64,000 nucleotides of DNA from an uncultured Erysipelotrichaceae bacterium (GCA_902789225.1 CADANC010000002.1:62001-126000), one strand, 5' to 3'. Shown: positions 8,908-18,879, numbered from the stretch's first letter. Translations and numbers: made by a program. The notes: generated from the sequence alone by a model not told the origin.

Positions 8908-9416
8908 TATCCTAATATCTCCTCTACTGTTTTGTCACGAAGTCTTGCAACTTGTTCTGGAGTTTTAATAGCTCCTAGAGCATTTAGTGCAGCTTGTGCC
9001 ATATTTATTTTTGTTCTAGCTCCTAGTGATTTAGAGACTACATCACGAATTCCTGCTAATTCTAATATTGCACGAACAGATCCACCAGCGATAACACCAG
9101 TACCTGCAGCAGCAGGTTTAATGATAACTCTTGCAGCTCCGCTATGACCTATTGATTCATGTGCAACTGTTCTTCCATCGATTAGAGGTATTGTGACTAA
9201 TTTTTTATTAGCATTTTTGATTGCTTTTTTAATTGCGTCAGGTACTTCGTTAGCTTTTCCGATTCCTAAACCAACTTTACCTTTGCGATCTCCAACAACA
9301 ACAATAGCTTCATATCTTCTTTGACGTCCACCTTTGTTAACCTTAACAACGCTTTTAACATCAATTACTAATTCTTCTAAAAGTTGTTCTTTTGGTCTAC
9401 GTACTTTTCTTTCCAT
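8907..9416 (-). CDS. rpsE: 30S ribosomal protein S5
   Basis: 169 residues. N-terminal double-stranded RNA-binding-like domain ([20 protein letters not shown]) and C-terminal domain with [20 protein letters not shown]. Sits at the mRNA entry side and influences decoding accuracy. Follows rplR by 12 bases. Ordinary apart from the direct junction with rplO. Confidence 0.98.
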   Translation of the reverse strand: MERKVRRPKEQLLEELVIDVKSVVKVNKGGRQRRYEAIVVVGDRKGKVGLGIGKANEVPDAIKKAIKNANKKLVTIPLIDGRTVAHESIGHSGAARVIIKPAAAGTGVIAGGSVRAILELAGIRDVVSKSLGARTKINMAQAALNALGAIKTPEQVARLRDKTVEEILG

Positions 9417-9428
9417 ACTAACCTCCTA

Positions 9429-9791
9429 CTAGATTTCTAATCCGTTTTCACGTGCAGCTTCTGCTAAAGCTTGAACGCGTCCATGATAAAGGTATCCACC
9501 TCTATCGAATACTACTTTTGTAATTTTTGCTTTCTTAGCTTTTTCTGCTAGTAATTTTCCTACAGCTTTTGCTGCTTCAACATTACCACCATTTTCAAGT
9601 TTTAAGCTTTTATCTAGTGAAGAAGCAGATACAAGAGTAGATTTCTTTTCATCATCAATGATTTGAGCATAAATTTGTTTATTAGAACGGAATACACTTA
9701 ATCTTGGTACTTCACTAGTTCCAGAAATCTTACTACGGATTCTAGCATGACGCATTAAACGAGCACTATTACGTGATTCTTTCTTTATCAT
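9429..9791 (-). CDS. rplR: 50S ribosomal protein L18
   Basis: 120 residues. Binds 5S rRNA in the central protuberance together with L5. The basic N-terminus ([19 protein letters not shown]) and the end block [20 protein letters not shown] are typical. Between rplF and rpsE as expected. Confidence 0.97.
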   Translation of the reverse strand: MIKKESRNSARLMRHARIRSKISGTSEVPRLSVFRSNKQIYAQIIDDEKKSTLVSASSLDKSLKLENGGNVEAAKAVGKLLAEKAKKAKITKVVFDRGGYLYHGRVQALAEAARENGLEI

Positions 9792-9812
9792 AATTTTTTC
9801 TCCTTCCTACTA

Positions 9813-10343
9813 TTAAGCAGCTTTCTTTCCTTCTTTACGGCGAATATGTTCATCTGAATAACGAATTCCTTTTCCTTTGTAAGGTTCAGGTTTTCTTACT
9901 TTACGAACTTGTGCAGCAAATTCACCTAATAATTCTTTATCTATACCAGATAGAGTTAGTTGAGTATTATCTTTTACTTCTGCTTTGATTCCTTCTGGAA
10001 TAGTTAATGTAACTGGATGTGAATAACCAGCATTAATAATTAAATTTGATCCTTGTACATTGAAACGATAACCAACACCAACTATTTCAAGTCCTTTACT
10101 ATAACCTTTTGTTACACCAATAATCATATTTTGGATTAAAGCGTTCATAGTACCATGCATAGCAGCATCTTTTTCGTTATCTATAGTTAAAGTGATTTCA
10201 TTATCTTTAACATTATATTTAACTCCTCTTAATAGAGGTCTTTCTAATGTACCTTTAGGTCCTTTTACAGTTATAACTCCGTCATTTTCTTCAACTGTAA
10301 CTCCTTCTGGAATCATAATTATACGATTTCCAATACGACTCAT
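9813..10343 (-). CDS. rplF: 50S ribosomal protein L6
   Basis: 176 residues with the usual two similar alpha/beta halves. The C-terminal block PEPYKGKGIRYSDEHIRRKEG is the L6 signature that contacts the sarcin-ricin loop. Standard length and position, 24 bases after rpsH. Confidence 0.98.
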   Translation of the reverse strand: MSRIGNRIIMIPEGVTVEENDGVITVKGPKGTLERPLLRGVKYNVKDNEITLTIDNEKDAAMHGTMNALIQNMIIGVTKGYSKGLEIVGVGYRFNVQGSNLIINAGYSHPVTLTIPEGIKAEVKDNTQLTLSGIDKELLGEFAAQVRKVRKPEPYKGKGIRYSDEHIRRKEGKKAA

Positions 10344-10367
10344 AATGACACCTCCTTATATTTTTTA

Positions 10368-10766
10368 TTACCAAATATAAGCTAGAACTTCTCCACCTAT
10401 ATTTTCCTTACGAGCTTGTTTGTCAGTCATAATTCCTTTTGATGTAGAAATAATAGCTATTCCTAGACCATTTAAAACTTTAGGGATTTCATCGCTCTTA
10501 CAATAAACACGAAGTCCAGGTTTTGAAATTCTTCTTAGTCCAGTTATAACTCTTTCTTTATTTTTATATTTTAAAGTTAAAACGATTGTTCCTTGTGTGT
10601 TTTCATCTTCAATTTTAAAATCTTCTATAAATCCTTCTTCTTTTAATATTCTTGCGATTTCATTCTTGATGTTTGATGAAGGTACACGTACTTCTTCATA
10701 ACGCATTTGATTAGCATTACGAATACGTGTTAGCATATCAGCAATTGTATCTGTTACTACTGCCAT
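10368..10766 (-). CDS. rpsH: 30S ribosomal protein S8
   Basis: 132 residues, starting [20 protein letters not shown] and ending with the [20 protein letters not shown] block that binds the central domain of 16S rRNA. In many bacteria S8 also represses its own operon by binding the mRNA; no copy of that site was recognised here. Standard position after rpsN. Confidence 0.98.
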   Translation of the reverse strand: MAVVTDTIADMLTRIRNANQMRYEEVRVPSSNIKNEIARILKEEGFIEDFKIEDENTQGTIVLTLKYKNKERVITGLRRISKPGLRVYCKSDEIPKVLNGLGIAIISTSKGIMTDKQARKENIGGEVLAYIW

Positions 10767-10794
10767 AATTTTTCCTCCTTTCCAAATTACCGGC

Positions 10795-10980
10795 TTACCA
10801 ACTTGACTTTCTAACGCCTGGTATTTGTCCTTTATAAGCTAATTCACGGAAGCAAATACGGCAGATTCCAAATTTAGCCATAACTGCATGTGGACGACCA
10901 CATCTTGAGCATCTTGAGTATTCACGTACTTTAAATTTTTGTGGTCTATTAGCTTTTACTATCATACTTTTCTTTGCCAT
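10795..10980 (-). CDS. rpsN: 30S ribosomal protein S14, zinc-binding short type
   Basis: 61 residues, the short zinc-ribbon form. Cysteines at positions 24, 27, 40 and 43 (CSRC and CRIC) bind zinc, and the tail [13 protein letters not shown] is characteristic. This is the usual Firmicutes/Thermus form found inside the spc operon. 12 bases after rplE. Confidence 0.98.
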   Translation of the reverse strand: MAKKSMIVKANRPQKFKVREYSRCSRCGRPHAVMAKFGICRICFRELAYKGQIPGVRKSSW

Positions 10981-10992
10981 AATTTCCTCCTA

Positions 10993-11532
10993 CTACTTTC
11001 TAAATGGCATTCCAAGTCCATTTAATAAGTCAAATGATTCTTCATTAGATTTTGCTGTTGTTACGAATACAATATCCATACCACGTACTTTAACTACATC
11101 GTCATAGTCGATTTCAGCAAATATTAATTGTTCTTTTAATCCTAAAGTATAGTTTCCTTTTCCATCAAATGATTTTGGACTGATTCCACGGAAGTCACGT
11201 ACTTGAGGTAGAGAAACTGAAATTAACTTATCCATAAAGCTATACATATTTTCTCCTCTTAAAGTAACTTTGCATCCGATTGATTGTCCTTCTCTTACAT
11301 GGAATCCTGCTATTGATTTTCTAGCTTTTGTAACTACTGGCTTTTGACCTGTAATCTTAGTTAAATCATCAACTGCGCCTTCGATTAACTTAGAATTTTG
11401 AGTTGCATCTCCAACTCCCATGTTAATAACAATTTTCTCTAATTTTGGAACTTCCATTTTTGATGAATAATTATATTTACTCATTAAACTTGGAACTACT
11501 TCATTTATATATTTTTCTTTTAGGCGGTTCAT
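10993..11532 (-). CDS. rplE: 50S ribosomal protein L5
   Basis: 179 residues. Binds 5S rRNA and forms a bridge to S13. Blocks [39 protein letters not shown] and [20 protein letters not shown] are diagnostic. Length and position are standard. Confidence 0.98.
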   Translation of the reverse strand: MNRLKEKYINEVVPSLMSKYNYSSKMEVPKLEKIVINMGVGDATQNSKLIEGAVDDLTKITGQKPVVTKARKSIAGFHVREGQSIGCKVTLRGENMYSFMDKLISVSLPQVRDFRGISPKSFDGKGNYTLGLKEQLIFAEIDYDDVVKVRGMDIVFVTTAKSNEESFDLLNGLGMPFRK

Positions 11533-11549
11533 ATTAGTCCTCCTTCCAA

Positions 11550-11858
11550 TTAATCAAGCTTCTCGTTTGATTTTTTTGATATTCTAATTTTTTTATTATT
11601 TTTATCAGTTGTATGTCCTATCCTAGTTCCTTTTTTAGTCTTTGGATCAACTATCATTACATTTGAAGCATCAATTTTACCATTGATTTCAATGATTCCA
11701 CCTGGATTTTGTCCATTTCCTTTTTGATGTTTCTTTTGTACTCTTACACCTTCAACAATTACTTTATTTTCATTTTTGAAAGTTCTAATAATTTTTCCTG
11801 TTTTACCTTTATCTTCACCAGCGATAACTACAACTTCATCTCCAACTTTAAAGTTCAT
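11550..11858 (-). CDS. rplX: 50S ribosomal protein L24
   Basis: 102 residues with the N-terminal KOW motif ([19 protein letters not shown]). An early-assembly protein near the exit tunnel. Next to rplN and rplE as in Bacillus. Confidence 0.97.
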   Translation of the reverse strand: MNFKVGDEVVVIAGEDKGKTGKIIRTFKNENKVIVEGVRVQKKHQKGNGQNPGGIIEINGKIDASNVMIVDPKTKKGTRIGHTTDKNNKKIRISKKSNEKLD

Positions 11859-11871
11859 ACTTATCCTCCTC

Positions 11872-12240
11872 TTATAATACTTCGCTTGCTAAGGATACTA
11901 TTTTCATATAATCCTTTTCACGAAGTTCTCTTGCTACTGGTCCAAAGATACGAGTACCAACTGGACTCTTGTCATCACGAATGATAACACATGCATTGTC
12001 ATCGAACTTGATATAACTTCCATCATCACGACGAACGCCTTGACGTGTACGAACGATAACTGCTTTTACAACTTTTCCTTTTGCTAATGGTGAATTTGGA
12101 ATTGCTTTTTTAACAGTTCCTACAACAACATCACCAATGTTTCCTGTTTTAACTTTGCTTCCACCCATTACACGAATAACTAATAGTTCACGTGCTCCTG
12201 AGTTATCAGCAACTTTTAAACGAGTTTCTTGTTGTACCAT
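11872..12240 (-). CDS. rplN: 50S ribosomal protein L14
   Basis: 122 residues, starting [19 protein letters not shown], with [20 protein letters not shown] in the middle. Forms bridges to 16S rRNA together with L19. Very conserved; standard place in the spc operon. Confidence 0.98.
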   Translation of the reverse strand: MVQQETRLKVADNSGARELLVIRVMGGSKVKTGNIGDVVVGTVKKAIPNSPLAKGKVVKAVIVRTRQGVRRDDGSYIKFDDNACVIIRDDKSPVGTRIFGPVARELREKDYMKIVSLASEVL

Positions 12241-12266
12241 AAATTATTCCTCCTTCATTCAAAGCG

Positions 12267-12527
12267 TTAAATATTAACAGCCTTTTTAACTATTTCTTTT
12301 AGATAGAAATGCTTAGTTTTTGATAATGGTCTAGTCTCTGCTATACGTACAGTATCTCCAACTTTTGCAATATTTTTTTCATCATGTACACAATATTTTT
12401 TAGAACTTTTAATTCTTTTGTGATAGATTGGATGGACTTTATATGTTTCTACTAAAACTGTAATAGTTTTATCATTAGTATCACTTACTACTTTTCCAAC
12501 TAATTCTCTACTTAATTTCTTTTCCAT
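12267..12527 (-). CDS. rpsQ: 30S ribosomal protein S17
   Basis: 86 residues, single OB-fold. Blocks [20 protein letters not shown] and [19 protein letters not shown], then [19 protein letters not shown]. Primary 16S rRNA binder. 17 bases after rpmC. Confidence 0.98.
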   Translation of the reverse strand: MEKKLSRELVGKVVSDTNDKTITVLVETYKVHPIYHKRIKSSKKYCVHDEKNIAKVGDTVRIAETRPLSKTKHFYLKEIVKKAVNI

Positions 12528-12544
12528 TTAATAATCCCTCCTAA

Positions 12545-12751
12545 CTATTCAGCTTCACTTTCTTGATTTTCACGTTCTTTTAAAACTGTTTTCATTCTTG
12601 CTACAGTGTGTCTTAGATCTCTTAATCTAGAAGGTTTTTCTAAATTTCCTGTTGCTTGTTGAAATCTTAGATTAAATAATTCTTTTTTAGTTTCAACTAA
12701 TTTAGCATTGATTTCTTCAGTTGATAATTCTCTAATTTCCTTAACCTTCAT
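12545..12751 (-). CDS. rpmC: 50S ribosomal protein L29
   Basis: 68 residues from ATG 12751 ([20 protein letters not shown]). This start is preferred over an upstream GTG because GGTGAG lies a few bases before it and the length then fits the family (about 66-70). Helical hairpin at the tunnel exit, next to L23. It overlaps the end of rplP by 11 bases, so translation is probably coupled. Confidence 0.95.
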   Translation of the reverse strand: MKVKEIRELSTEEINAKLVETKKELFNLRFQQATGNLEKPSRLRDLRHTVARMKTVLKERENQESEAE

Positions 12752-13172
12752 TTGACTCACCACCGTTTTCTCTCTTTACAAATCTACAAGTGATAGGTAG
12801 TTTGTGTGAAGCTAATCTTAATGCTTCACGTGCTACAGCTTCATCTACACCTGAGACTTCAAACATTATTTTTCCTTCTTTAACAACAGCAACCCAAGCT
12901 TCTACATTACCTTTACCTTTACCTTGACGAGTACCGATAGGTTTTTTAGTTAATGGCATGTGTGGGAAAATATTTGTCCAAACTTTTCCACCACGTTTCA
13001 TATAACGAGTCATTGCTACACGAGCTGCTTCTATTTGATTATTTGTGATCCAAGCTCCTTCTTTTGCTTGTAAACCATAATCACCGAATTTAAGTTCTGT
13101 ATTACCACGAGCTTTTCCTTCATAAGGTAATCTATGTACACGACGATATTTTGTTCTTGACGGTATTAACAT
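12741..13172 (-). CDS. rplP: 50S ribosomal protein L16
   Basis: 143 residues, starting [20 protein letters not shown]. Organises the A-site tRNA-binding region of 23S rRNA. The GYKGR-like block and the Arg-rich [16 protein letters not shown] segment are present. One base separates it from rpsC. Ordinary. Confidence 0.98.
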   Translation of the reverse strand: MLIPSRTKYRRVHRLPYEGKARGNTELKFGDYGLQAKEGAWITNNQIEAARVAMTRYMKRGGKVWTNIFPHMPLTKKPIGTRQGKGKGNVEAWVAVVKEGKIMFEVSGVDEAVAREALRLASHKLPITCRFVKRENGGESNEG

Positions 13173-13173
13173 A

Positions 13174-13824
13174 TTAATTACCTCCTTTAGCCTTTTTATT
13201 TAGGATTTCTCCTTTATAAATCCATACCTTAACTCCAATTTTTCCAAATGTTGTATCAGCTTCTGCTGTACCATAATCAACATCTGCTCTTAATGTATGT
13301 AGAGGTATAGTTCCATCTGAATAACCTTCTCCACGAGCCATATCTGCTCCACCAAGTCTTCCAGATACTTTTGTTTTAATTCCTTTAGCTCCAGCTTTCA
13401 TAGCGTTACGAATTGCACGTTTTTGAGCCATACGGAATGATGCTCTATTGCTTATTTGATTAGCAATTGAGTCTGCAACTAATTGTGCGTTTAAATCTAC
13501 TTTCTTAATATCTTCAATAGTGATTTTTACGTTTTCACCAGTTAAGTTTGCTAATGCTTTTCTAGTGTTTTCTACTTCTTCTCCACCTGCTCCAATAATA
13601 ACGCCAGGTTTAGATGTATGAATAACAATTTCTGTAATATCTTTTGTTCTTTCAATTTCAACTTTAGCGATACCAGCATTTTTCATATTTTTTGCTATGT
13701 AATCTCTAATTTTTAAATCTGCAGATAAAGTCTTAGCAAAATCTTTATTATTAGAATACCATTTAGCATCCCAATCTTTATTGATACCAAGTCTTAGTCC
13801 ATTAGGATTAACCTTTTGTCCCAT
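13174..13824 (-). CDS. rpsC: 30S ribosomal protein S3
   Basis: 216 residues. N-terminal KH domain with [20 protein letters not shown] (the GxxG loop reads GAGG) and a C-terminal domain containing [20 protein letters not shown]. At the mRNA entry tunnel with S4 and S5. Standard. Confidence 0.98.
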   Translation of the reverse strand: MGQKVNPNGLRLGINKDWDAKWYSNNKDFAKTLSADLKIRDYIAKNMKNAGIAKVEIERTKDITEIVIHTSKPGVIIGAGGEEVENTRKALANLTGENVKITIEDIKKVDLNAQLVADSIANQISNRASFRMAQKRAIRNAMKAGAKGIKTKVSGRLGGADMARGEGYSDGTIPLHTLRADVDYGTAEADTTFGKIGVKVWIYKGEILNKKAKGGN

Positions 13825-13845
13825 TGCTTTTTCCTCCTTATTAGA

Positions 13846-14181
13846 TTAGTTTCTTGTAGCCACTACAACGATAATGTGACTAGTTCTGTGATCTCTGTGT
13901 CCGATACGAGAACGTGAATCAAAGAAATGACGTTTCATAACAGGACCAGCATCAACTCTTGCTTCTTTAACGTATAAAGTCTTTGCATCAGCTTTTTCAT
14001 TGTTAACAGCGTTAGCAATAGCTGAATCTAAAACCTTTTTAGTTAATTTGGCAGCTTTAGTATTTGTATTATTTAAAATTGCTATAGCTTCATCAGCTTG
14101 TTTACCACGAATTAGAGTAGCTATTAATCTTGCTCTATATGGTGATATTCTAAGTCCTTTAGCAATTGCTTTTGCTTCCAT
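13846..14181 (-). CDS. rplV: 50S ribosomal protein L22
   Basis: 111 residues. Long beta-hairpin tip (GPVMKRHFFDSRSRIGHRD) lines the exit tunnel, where macrolide resistance mutations occur in other species. N-terminal block KGLRISPYRARLIATLIRGK is typical. Standard position. Confidence 0.98.
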   Translation of the reverse strand: MEAKAIAKGLRISPYRARLIATLIRGKQADEAIAILNNTNTKAAKLTKKVLDSAIANAVNNEKADAKTLYVKEARVDAGPVMKRHFFDSRSRIGHRDHRTSHIIVVVATRN

Positions 14182-14199
14182 AGTTTACCTCCCTAGTCA

Positions 14200-14466
14200 T
14201 TAATTTTCTTTATTTCCGTGTCCACCAAATTTACGAGTTAGTGAAAATTCTCCTAATTTATGTCCTACCATGTCTTCTGTAACATATACTGGTATAAATT
14301 CTTTACCATTATGAACTGCAAATGTGTGTCCTATAAAATCAGGGAAAATAGTTGAACGACGAGACCAAGTTTTAATGACTTCTTTTTTTCCAGTCTTATT
14401 TAATTCGCGAACCTTGTTTAATAACTTTTCATCAACAAAAGGTCCTTTTTTAGTACTTCTTGCCAT
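14200..14466 (-). CDS. rpsS: 30S ribosomal protein S19
   Basis: 88 residues, [19 protein letters not shown] at the start, then [20 protein letters not shown] and [16 protein letters not shown]. Located in the 30S head and forms a complex with S13. Standard. Confidence 0.98.
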   Translation of the reverse strand: MARSTKKGPFVDEKLLNKVRELNKTGKKEVIKTWSRRSTIFPDFIGHTFAVHNGKEFIPVYVTEDMVGHKLGEFSLTRKFGGHGNKEN

Positions 14467-14485
14467 ATATTATCTTCCTTTCTTC

Positions 14486-15316
14486 TTAACCATTACGACG
14501 ACGTAAGATAAATTTGTTTGTTTGTTTATTCTTACGAGTCTTAACTCCAAGTGCAGGTTTACCCCAAGGTGTCATTGGTGATTTACGTCCAACTGGAGCG
14601 CGTCCTTCACCACCACCATGTGGGTGATCATTAGGGTTCATAGCAGAACCACGTACTGTTGGTCTAATACCCATATGACGTTTACGACCAGCTTTTCCTA
14701 TTTTAACTAGTGAAGAATCTTCGTTTCCAACTTCTCCAACTGTTGCCATACAAGTTCCTAATACTTTTCTTTGTTCACCACTTGATAAACGTACTAGTAC
14801 ATAATCTGTTTCTCTACCTAATATTTGAGCAGATGTTCCAGCACTTCTTGCTATTTCTCCACCTTTTCCAGGACGAAGTTCGATATTATGTACTAATGTA
14901 CCTACAGGAATACTCATAATTGGTAATGCATTTCCTGCTTTGATATCTGCATTTTCTCCTGCAATAATTTGATCTCCAACTTTTAAGTTCTTTGGAGCTA
15001 ATATATATCTTTTTTCTCCATCAACATAATTAATTAATGCAATATTTGCTGTTCTTGATGGATCATATTCTATACTTGCTACTTTTCCAGGTATATCTAA
15101 TTTATTTCTTTTGAAATCAATAATACGATATTTTCTTTTTACTCCGCCACCTTTATGACGAACTGTAATTCTACCTTGATTATTTCTACCAGAATTCTTT
15201 TTAGCAGTAACTGTTAAACTTTTTTCTGGTTTGTTTCCTTTAGTAATATCTTCATTAACTAAAGTACTCATTTTTCTTAGACCTGGTGTTGTAGGTTTAT
15301 AATTCTTAATTGCCAT
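14486..15316 (-). CDS. rplB: 50S ribosomal protein L2
   Basis: 276 residues. Needed for subunit joining and the peptidyl-transferase centre. RNA-binding block [20 protein letters not shown] (about 43-62) and the conserved [19 protein letters not shown] loop containing the key His are intact. Nothing odd. Confidence 0.98.
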   Translation of the reverse strand: MAIKNYKPTTPGLRKMSTLVNEDITKGNKPEKSLTVTAKKNSGRNNQGRITVRHKGGGVKRKYRIIDFKRNKLDIPGKVASIEYDPSRTANIALINYVDGEKRYILAPKNLKVGDQIIAGENADIKAGNALPIMSIPVGTLVHNIELRPGKGGEIARSAGTSAQILGRETDYVLVRLSSGEQRKVLGTCMATVGEVGNEDSSLVKIGKAGRKRHMGIRPTVRGSAMNPNDHPHGGGEGRAPVGRKSPMTPWGKPALGVKTRKNKQTNKFILRRRNG

Positions 15317-15329
15317 AAATTACTTCCTC

Positions 15330-15614
15330 CTAACCAAGATCAATTGTTTCGCCCTCTGCTAGAGTAACAATTGCTTTCTTTCCACGATTAGTTAGTCCTC
15401 TATAGCGACCAACTCTACGTTTTTTAGTCTTGATGTTTAATGTGTTAATTGATTTAACATGAACATCAAATAATTTTTCTATAGCTTCTTTAATTTCTGG
15501 CTTTTTAGCTTTTTCAGAAACTAAGAAAGTATATTTACCTTGTTCTTTTATTGCTTCTGATTTTTCAGTAACAATAGGTGCTTTGATTATTTCTAAATAT
15601 TTAGTGTCTTTCAT
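15330..15614 (-). CDS. rplW: 50S ribosomal protein L23
   Basis: 94 residues with IIKAPIVTEKSEAIKEQGKY at the start and KKRRVGRYRGLTNRGKKAIV near the end. Docking site for trigger factor and SRP at the tunnel exit. Start overlaps the rplD stop by one base (TAATG), so coupled translation is likely. Confidence 0.97.
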   Translation of the reverse strand: MKDTKYLEIIKAPIVTEKSEAIKEQGKYTFLVSEKAKKPEIKEAIEKLFDVHVKSINTLNIKTKKRRVGRYRGLTNRGKKAIVTLAEGETIDLG

Positions 15615-16240
15615 TATTTAAGCACCTCCTCAATTTCTTTTAATGCTTCTTCAGTAACTACCATTACATCAGTTGCTACTATATCTAGTACATTAATTTC
15701 TTCAGCAGCTAATAATATAATGTTTGATAAGTTTCTTGAAGCAAGAATTAAATTATCATCTAATTCTTTAACTACTATTAGTACTTTTTTGTCATTAATA
15801 TTTAAACTATTTAATACTTCAACCATTTCTTTAGTTTTAGGTGTAGATAAATTCATATTTTCTACTAAAACTAATTCTTTATTATTAACTTTTTCAGATA
15901 ATGCACTAAGTAATGCAATTCTTCTTTCTTTCTTGTTTTGTTTTTTAGAATAATCTCTAGGTACTGGAGTTCCATATCTTCCTCCACCTACCCATTGAAC
16001 AGCTCTAATAGATCCTTGACGAGCTCTTCCTGTTCCTTTTTGTCTCCATGGTTTTCTTCCTCCACCACGAACTTCAGAACGATTTTTAGTTTTATGTGTT
16101 CCTTGTCTTAATGCTGCTAAATTAAATATGATAGCATCGCTTAAAACATTAGCGTTTGGAGTAACTCCAAAAATTTCTTCTTTTAAATTAATGTCTTTTA
16201 ATTCTTCACCTTTTAGATTTAAAAGTTTAACTTTTTTCAT
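15614..16240 (-). CDS. rplD: 50S ribosomal protein L4
   Basis: 208 residues. The long tunnel-lining loop holds the Gly- and Arg-rich segment GGGRKPWRQKGTGRARQGSI (about residues 60-79). In E. coli L4 represses the S10 operon by binding its leader; whether that occurs here is unknown. It is separated from rplC by 59 bases with an inverted repeat. Confidence 0.97.
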   Translation of the reverse strand: MKKVKLLNLKGEELKDINLKEEIFGVTPNANVLSDAIIFNLAALRQGTHKTKNRSEVRGGGRKPWRQKGTGRARQGSIRAVQWVGGGRYGTPVPRDYSKKQNKKERRIALLSALSEKVNNKELVLVENMNLSTPKTKEMVEVLNSLNINDKKVLIVVKELDDNLILASRNLSNIILLAAEEINVLDIVATDVMVVTEEALKEIEEVLK

Positions 16241-16255
16241 CTACGATTCCTCCTT

Positions 16256-16297
16256 TCATCACTTTAATATTTCCAATTTGATATTTTTTTGTGATGA
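16256..16297 (-). promoter_or_regulatory. Inverted repeat in the rplC-rplD spacer
   Basis: TCATCAC and GTGATGA, 7 bp, enclose an AT-rich interior with a second weaker pairing (AATAT/ATATT). It overlaps the end of rplC and lies just upstream of the rplD ribosome site. There is no T-tract, so it is not an obvious terminator; it could be an mRNA processing or stability element, or chance in AT-rich DNA. Confidence 0.3.
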
Positions 16298-16299
16298 TT

Positions 16300-17115
16300 T
16301 TATTCTTCAGTTGTTTTTTCTTCTGCAGGTTGTTCTTCTGTTTCTGCTACTTCTTCAGTAGTAGTTTCTTCAACTGGTTGTTCTTCAGTTGCAACAACTT
16401 CTTCAACAACAGTTTCTTCTACAGGTGTTTCTTCTACAGCAGCTTCCTCAGCATAACTTAATAATGTGTATGCTACAGGTTCTTTATCTGTAGTTTTTAC
16501 TGAATCACGAATCACAACATATGATTTCTTTGGACCAGGAATATTTCCTTTAATTAAAATGACATTATTTTCTGTATCGATTGATACAACTTCTAAATTT
16601 TGTACAGTTCTTTGAACATTACCCATGTGTCCAGGCATTTTCTTACCTTTAATAACATGCATTGGTAACATTGTACCTAGGGATCCAACACCTCTATGAT
16701 ATTGTGAACCATGTCCCATAGGACCTCTTGATTGATTCCAACGTTTAATTACACCTTGGAAACCTTTACCTTTACTAGTACCAGTTACATCAACTGATTC
16801 TCCTGATGTGAATACATCTTCAGCTTTTAATACTTGTCCTAATGTGTAATCATTAACGTTAACCCCTCTAATTTCTTTTAAGAAGCGCTTAGGTTCAGTA
16901 TTAGCTTTCTTTAAGTGACCCATTTGTGGTTTATTGTTATGCTTTTCAGTTGTAGTTCCAGTTGCTAATTGAATAGCATCATAACCATCTTTTTCTACTG
17001 TCTTGATTTGTGTAACAACGTTAGGTTCCACTTCAACAACAGTAACCGGAATTAATTTACCTTCTTCAGTAAATACTTGAGTCATTCCGATTTTTTTACC
17101 TAAGATTCCTTTCAT
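16300..17115 (-). CDS. rplC: 50S ribosomal protein L3 with acidic C-terminal tail
   Basis: 271 residues; typical L3 is about 205-215. Residues 1-220 are normal ([40 protein letters not shown] at the peptidyl-transferase centre). Residues from about 222 to the end are a tail dominated by Glu, Val and Thr with imperfect repeats of the [11 protein letters not shown] type. This strongly acidic tail is unusual for an rRNA-binding protein. L17 in the same operon also has a charged tail, but a basic/acidic mixed one. Confidence 0.97.
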   Translation of the reverse strand: MKGILGKKIGMTQVFTEEGKLIPVTVVEVEPNVVTQIKTVEKDGYDAIQLATGTTTEKHNNKPQMGHLKKANTEPKRFLKEIRGVNVNDYTLGQVLKAEDVFTSGESVDVTGTSKGKGFQGVIKRWNQSRGPMGHGSQYHRGVGSLGTMLPMHVIKGKKMPGHMGNVQRTVQNLEVVSIDTENNVILIKGNIPGPKKSYVVIRDSVKTTDKEPVAYTLLSYAEEAAVEETPVEETVVEEVVATEEQPVEETTTEEVAETEEQPAEEKTTEE

Positions 17116-17129
17116 TATTTTTCCTCCTA

Positions 17130-17447
17130 TTATTTAGATATTGTTTTGATTTGGATATCTACTCCGCTAGGTAAATCTAGTTTTGCTAATGCACTAACTG
17201 TTTCCTTGCTTGGATTTTTGATATCAATTAATCTCTTGTGAGTACGCATTTCGAATTGTTCACGACTGTCTTTATATTTGTGTACAGCTCTTAAGATTGT
17301 GAACTTTTCAATTTCTGTTGGTAATGGAACAGGTCCTGAAATTTCTCCTCCTGTTCTTGTAACAGTTTCTACGATTTTCTTAGCTGCAGTATCTAATATT
17401 CTGTGATCGTAAGCTTTGATTTTAATGCGAATTTTTTCTTTTGACAT
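17130..17447 (-). CDS. rpsJ: 30S ribosomal protein S10
   Basis: 105 residues, first gene of the S10 operon. Blocks [20 protein letters not shown] and [20 protein letters not shown] are diagnostic, followed by [11 protein letters not shown]. It is in the 30S head and, as NusE, also takes part in antitermination. ATG 17447 follows AAAGGAGG. Confidence 0.98.
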   Translation of the reverse strand: MSKEKIRIKIKAYDHRILDTAAKKIVETVTRTGGEISGPVPLPTEIEKFTILRAVHKYKDSREQFEMRTHKRLIDIKNPSKETVSALAKLDLPSGVDIQIKTISK

Positions 17448-17607
17448 TAAAAAATCCTCCTTTCGCCTATATCTGGTATAGACTTGCTCCGTACGAAAAC
17501 CCGATTCCTGAATTTTCTATAAAAATAGTCATTTTATAATTTTTTGTTGAAATTATTTAACAACTTAACCCGGTGTATCGACAACCTCGCACATCTACGC
17601 AGTCATG
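17448..17607 (-). promoter_or_regulatory. S10 operon 5' leader, candidate structured RNA
   Basis: About 160 nt between the predicted transcription start and rpsJ. It contains GC-richer islands that stand out from the AT-rich surroundings, such as GTGCGAGGTTGTCG, ACACCGGGTT and CGTACGGAGCAAGTC, plus short self-complementary segments (CTATACC.. and ..ATATAG). A long leader before rpsJ is a common site for ribosomal-protein autoregulation. I cannot assign it to a known RNA family from sequence alone. Confidence 0.5.
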
Positions 17608-17613
17608 CTTATA

Positions 17614-17641
17614 ATTATAACATGAAATTATTTATTTTCAA
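17614..17641 (-). promoter_or_regulatory. Promoter of the S10-spc-alpha superoperon
   Basis: -35 TTGAAA (17636-17641), 16-base spacer, extended -10 TGTTATAAT with the hexamer TATAAT at 17614-17619. Near-perfect sigma-A-type promoter directly after the dinB stop codon; it reads leftwards into the rpsJ leader. Confidence 0.85.
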
Positions 17642-17649
17642 GGCTTTTT

Positions 17650-18879
17650 TTAAATTTTTTTATTTTTTTCATTATAACTATTTTTTGAATTAGTTCTTCC
17701 TATTACTTTTAATGAAGCTGGTTCTATTAAATTTTTTCCAAACTTTTCATTAATTTTATCTATCGTTTCTTGAAATTCATCATTTTTTTCTTCTATTGGT
17801 TCATCAAATATAGATAATTGTTCTTCTTTATTATTCTTTAGATTTGATAGTTTTACCCCTATTAGCCTTATTAATTCATCATTATATGTATTATTAAATA
17901 GTTCTTCTACTATACTTACTATTTCATTTGTTGTAGAAGTTGGATTATCTAGAGTTACTTCTCTTGAATACTTTTTAAACTTTATATCCTTATATATAAT
18001 ACCCACTGTTTTTGCATACATTTTTTTCTTTCTTAACTCTTTTGATACTTCAACTACTTCGCTAAATAAAATGTTTCTTAGAGTTTCTCTATCATTTTCA
18101 TCTTTTGGTAGAGTTTTTTCAGTTGACACTGATTTTCTATCTTCTTTTTCTGTTACTACTTCTTTATCATCTATTCCCCATGCAGCATTATGTAAATATG
18201 TTGCCATAGATTTAAACTTTGTTTTTAGTTTATTTTCATCATAATGAGCTAGATCATTTATAGTTTTAATATTCATTGAATATAATTTTTCTTTTGTACT
18301 TTTTCCTACCATAAATAATTCGCCTACATCTAGTGGCCAAAGTTTTTTTACAATTTCATCACTAAAAAGAGTATGTACTTTATCAGGCTTTTCAAAATCA
18401 CTAGCCATTTTTGCACATAGTTTATTTTCTGCTATTCCTACATTTACTGTAAAACCAAATAGTTCTTTGATTTCATCTTTTATCTTATTAGCTAACTTTA
18501 CATAGTCTTTGTATAGATAGTTAGTTCCTGTCATATCAATAAAACATTCATCTATTGAGAATTGTTCTATAGTTGGTGAATATCTTTTTAGATAATCCAT
18601 CATTTTATTAGAACATTCAAAGTACCATTTAAAGTCTCCTTTATATATTTCTAGGTTTGGACATAGTTTTTTTGCTTCGTAAATTGTCATTGCTGTCTTG
18701 ACACCTTTCTTTTTAGCAACAGGTGATTTAGCTAAGACTATTCCGTGTCGTGTGGATTCATCTCCAGCAATTATAGATTCTACTTTTCTTATATCTTTTT
18801 TACCTTCATTTAGTAACTTTACAGCTGTCCAAGATAAGAATGCATTGTTTACATCTATATGGAATATTATTCTTTTCAT
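17650..18879 (-). CDS. dinB: Y-family DNA polymerase (Pol IV, DinB-like)
   Basis: 409 residues. Error-prone translesion polymerase. Catalytic acidic residues: Asp in FHIDVNNAF (near residue 9) and the Asp-Glu pair in FSIDECFIDMT (about 105). Thumb and little-finger domains follow (KKYSREVTLDNPTSTTNEI). Near the C-terminus QLSIFDEP resembles the beta-clamp-binding consensus QLxLF. It has its own extended -10 promoter and stops just before the S10 promoter. It belongs to the Firmicutes DinB/UvrX group; which subgroup is uncertain. Confidence 0.93.
   Translation of the reverse strand: MKRIIFHIDVNNAFLSWTAVKLLNEGKKDIRKVESIIAGDESTRHGIVLAKSPVAKKKGVKTAMTIYEAKKLCPNLEIYKGDFKWYFECSNKMMDYLKRYSPTIEQFSIDECFIDMTGTNYLYKDYVKLANKIKDEIKELFGFTVNVGIAENKLCAKMASDFEKPDKVHTLFSDEIVKKLWPLDVGELFMVGKSTKEKLYSMNIKTINDLAHYDENKLKTKFKSMATYLHNAAWGIDDKEVVTEKEDRKSVSTEKTLPKDENDRETLRNILFSEVVEVSKELRKKKMYAKTVGIIYKDIKFKKYSREVTLDNPTSTTNEIVSIVEELFNNTYNDELIRLIGVKLSNLKNNKEEQLSIFDEPIEEKNDEFQETIDKINEKFGKNLIEPASLKVIGRTNSKNSYNEKNKKI

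Noticed and set aside
8708-8968. Plus-strand frame opposite rplO/rpsE
   Set aside because: Complement of conserved ribosomal genes; Pro-rich composition is the mirror of their Gly/Arg codons.
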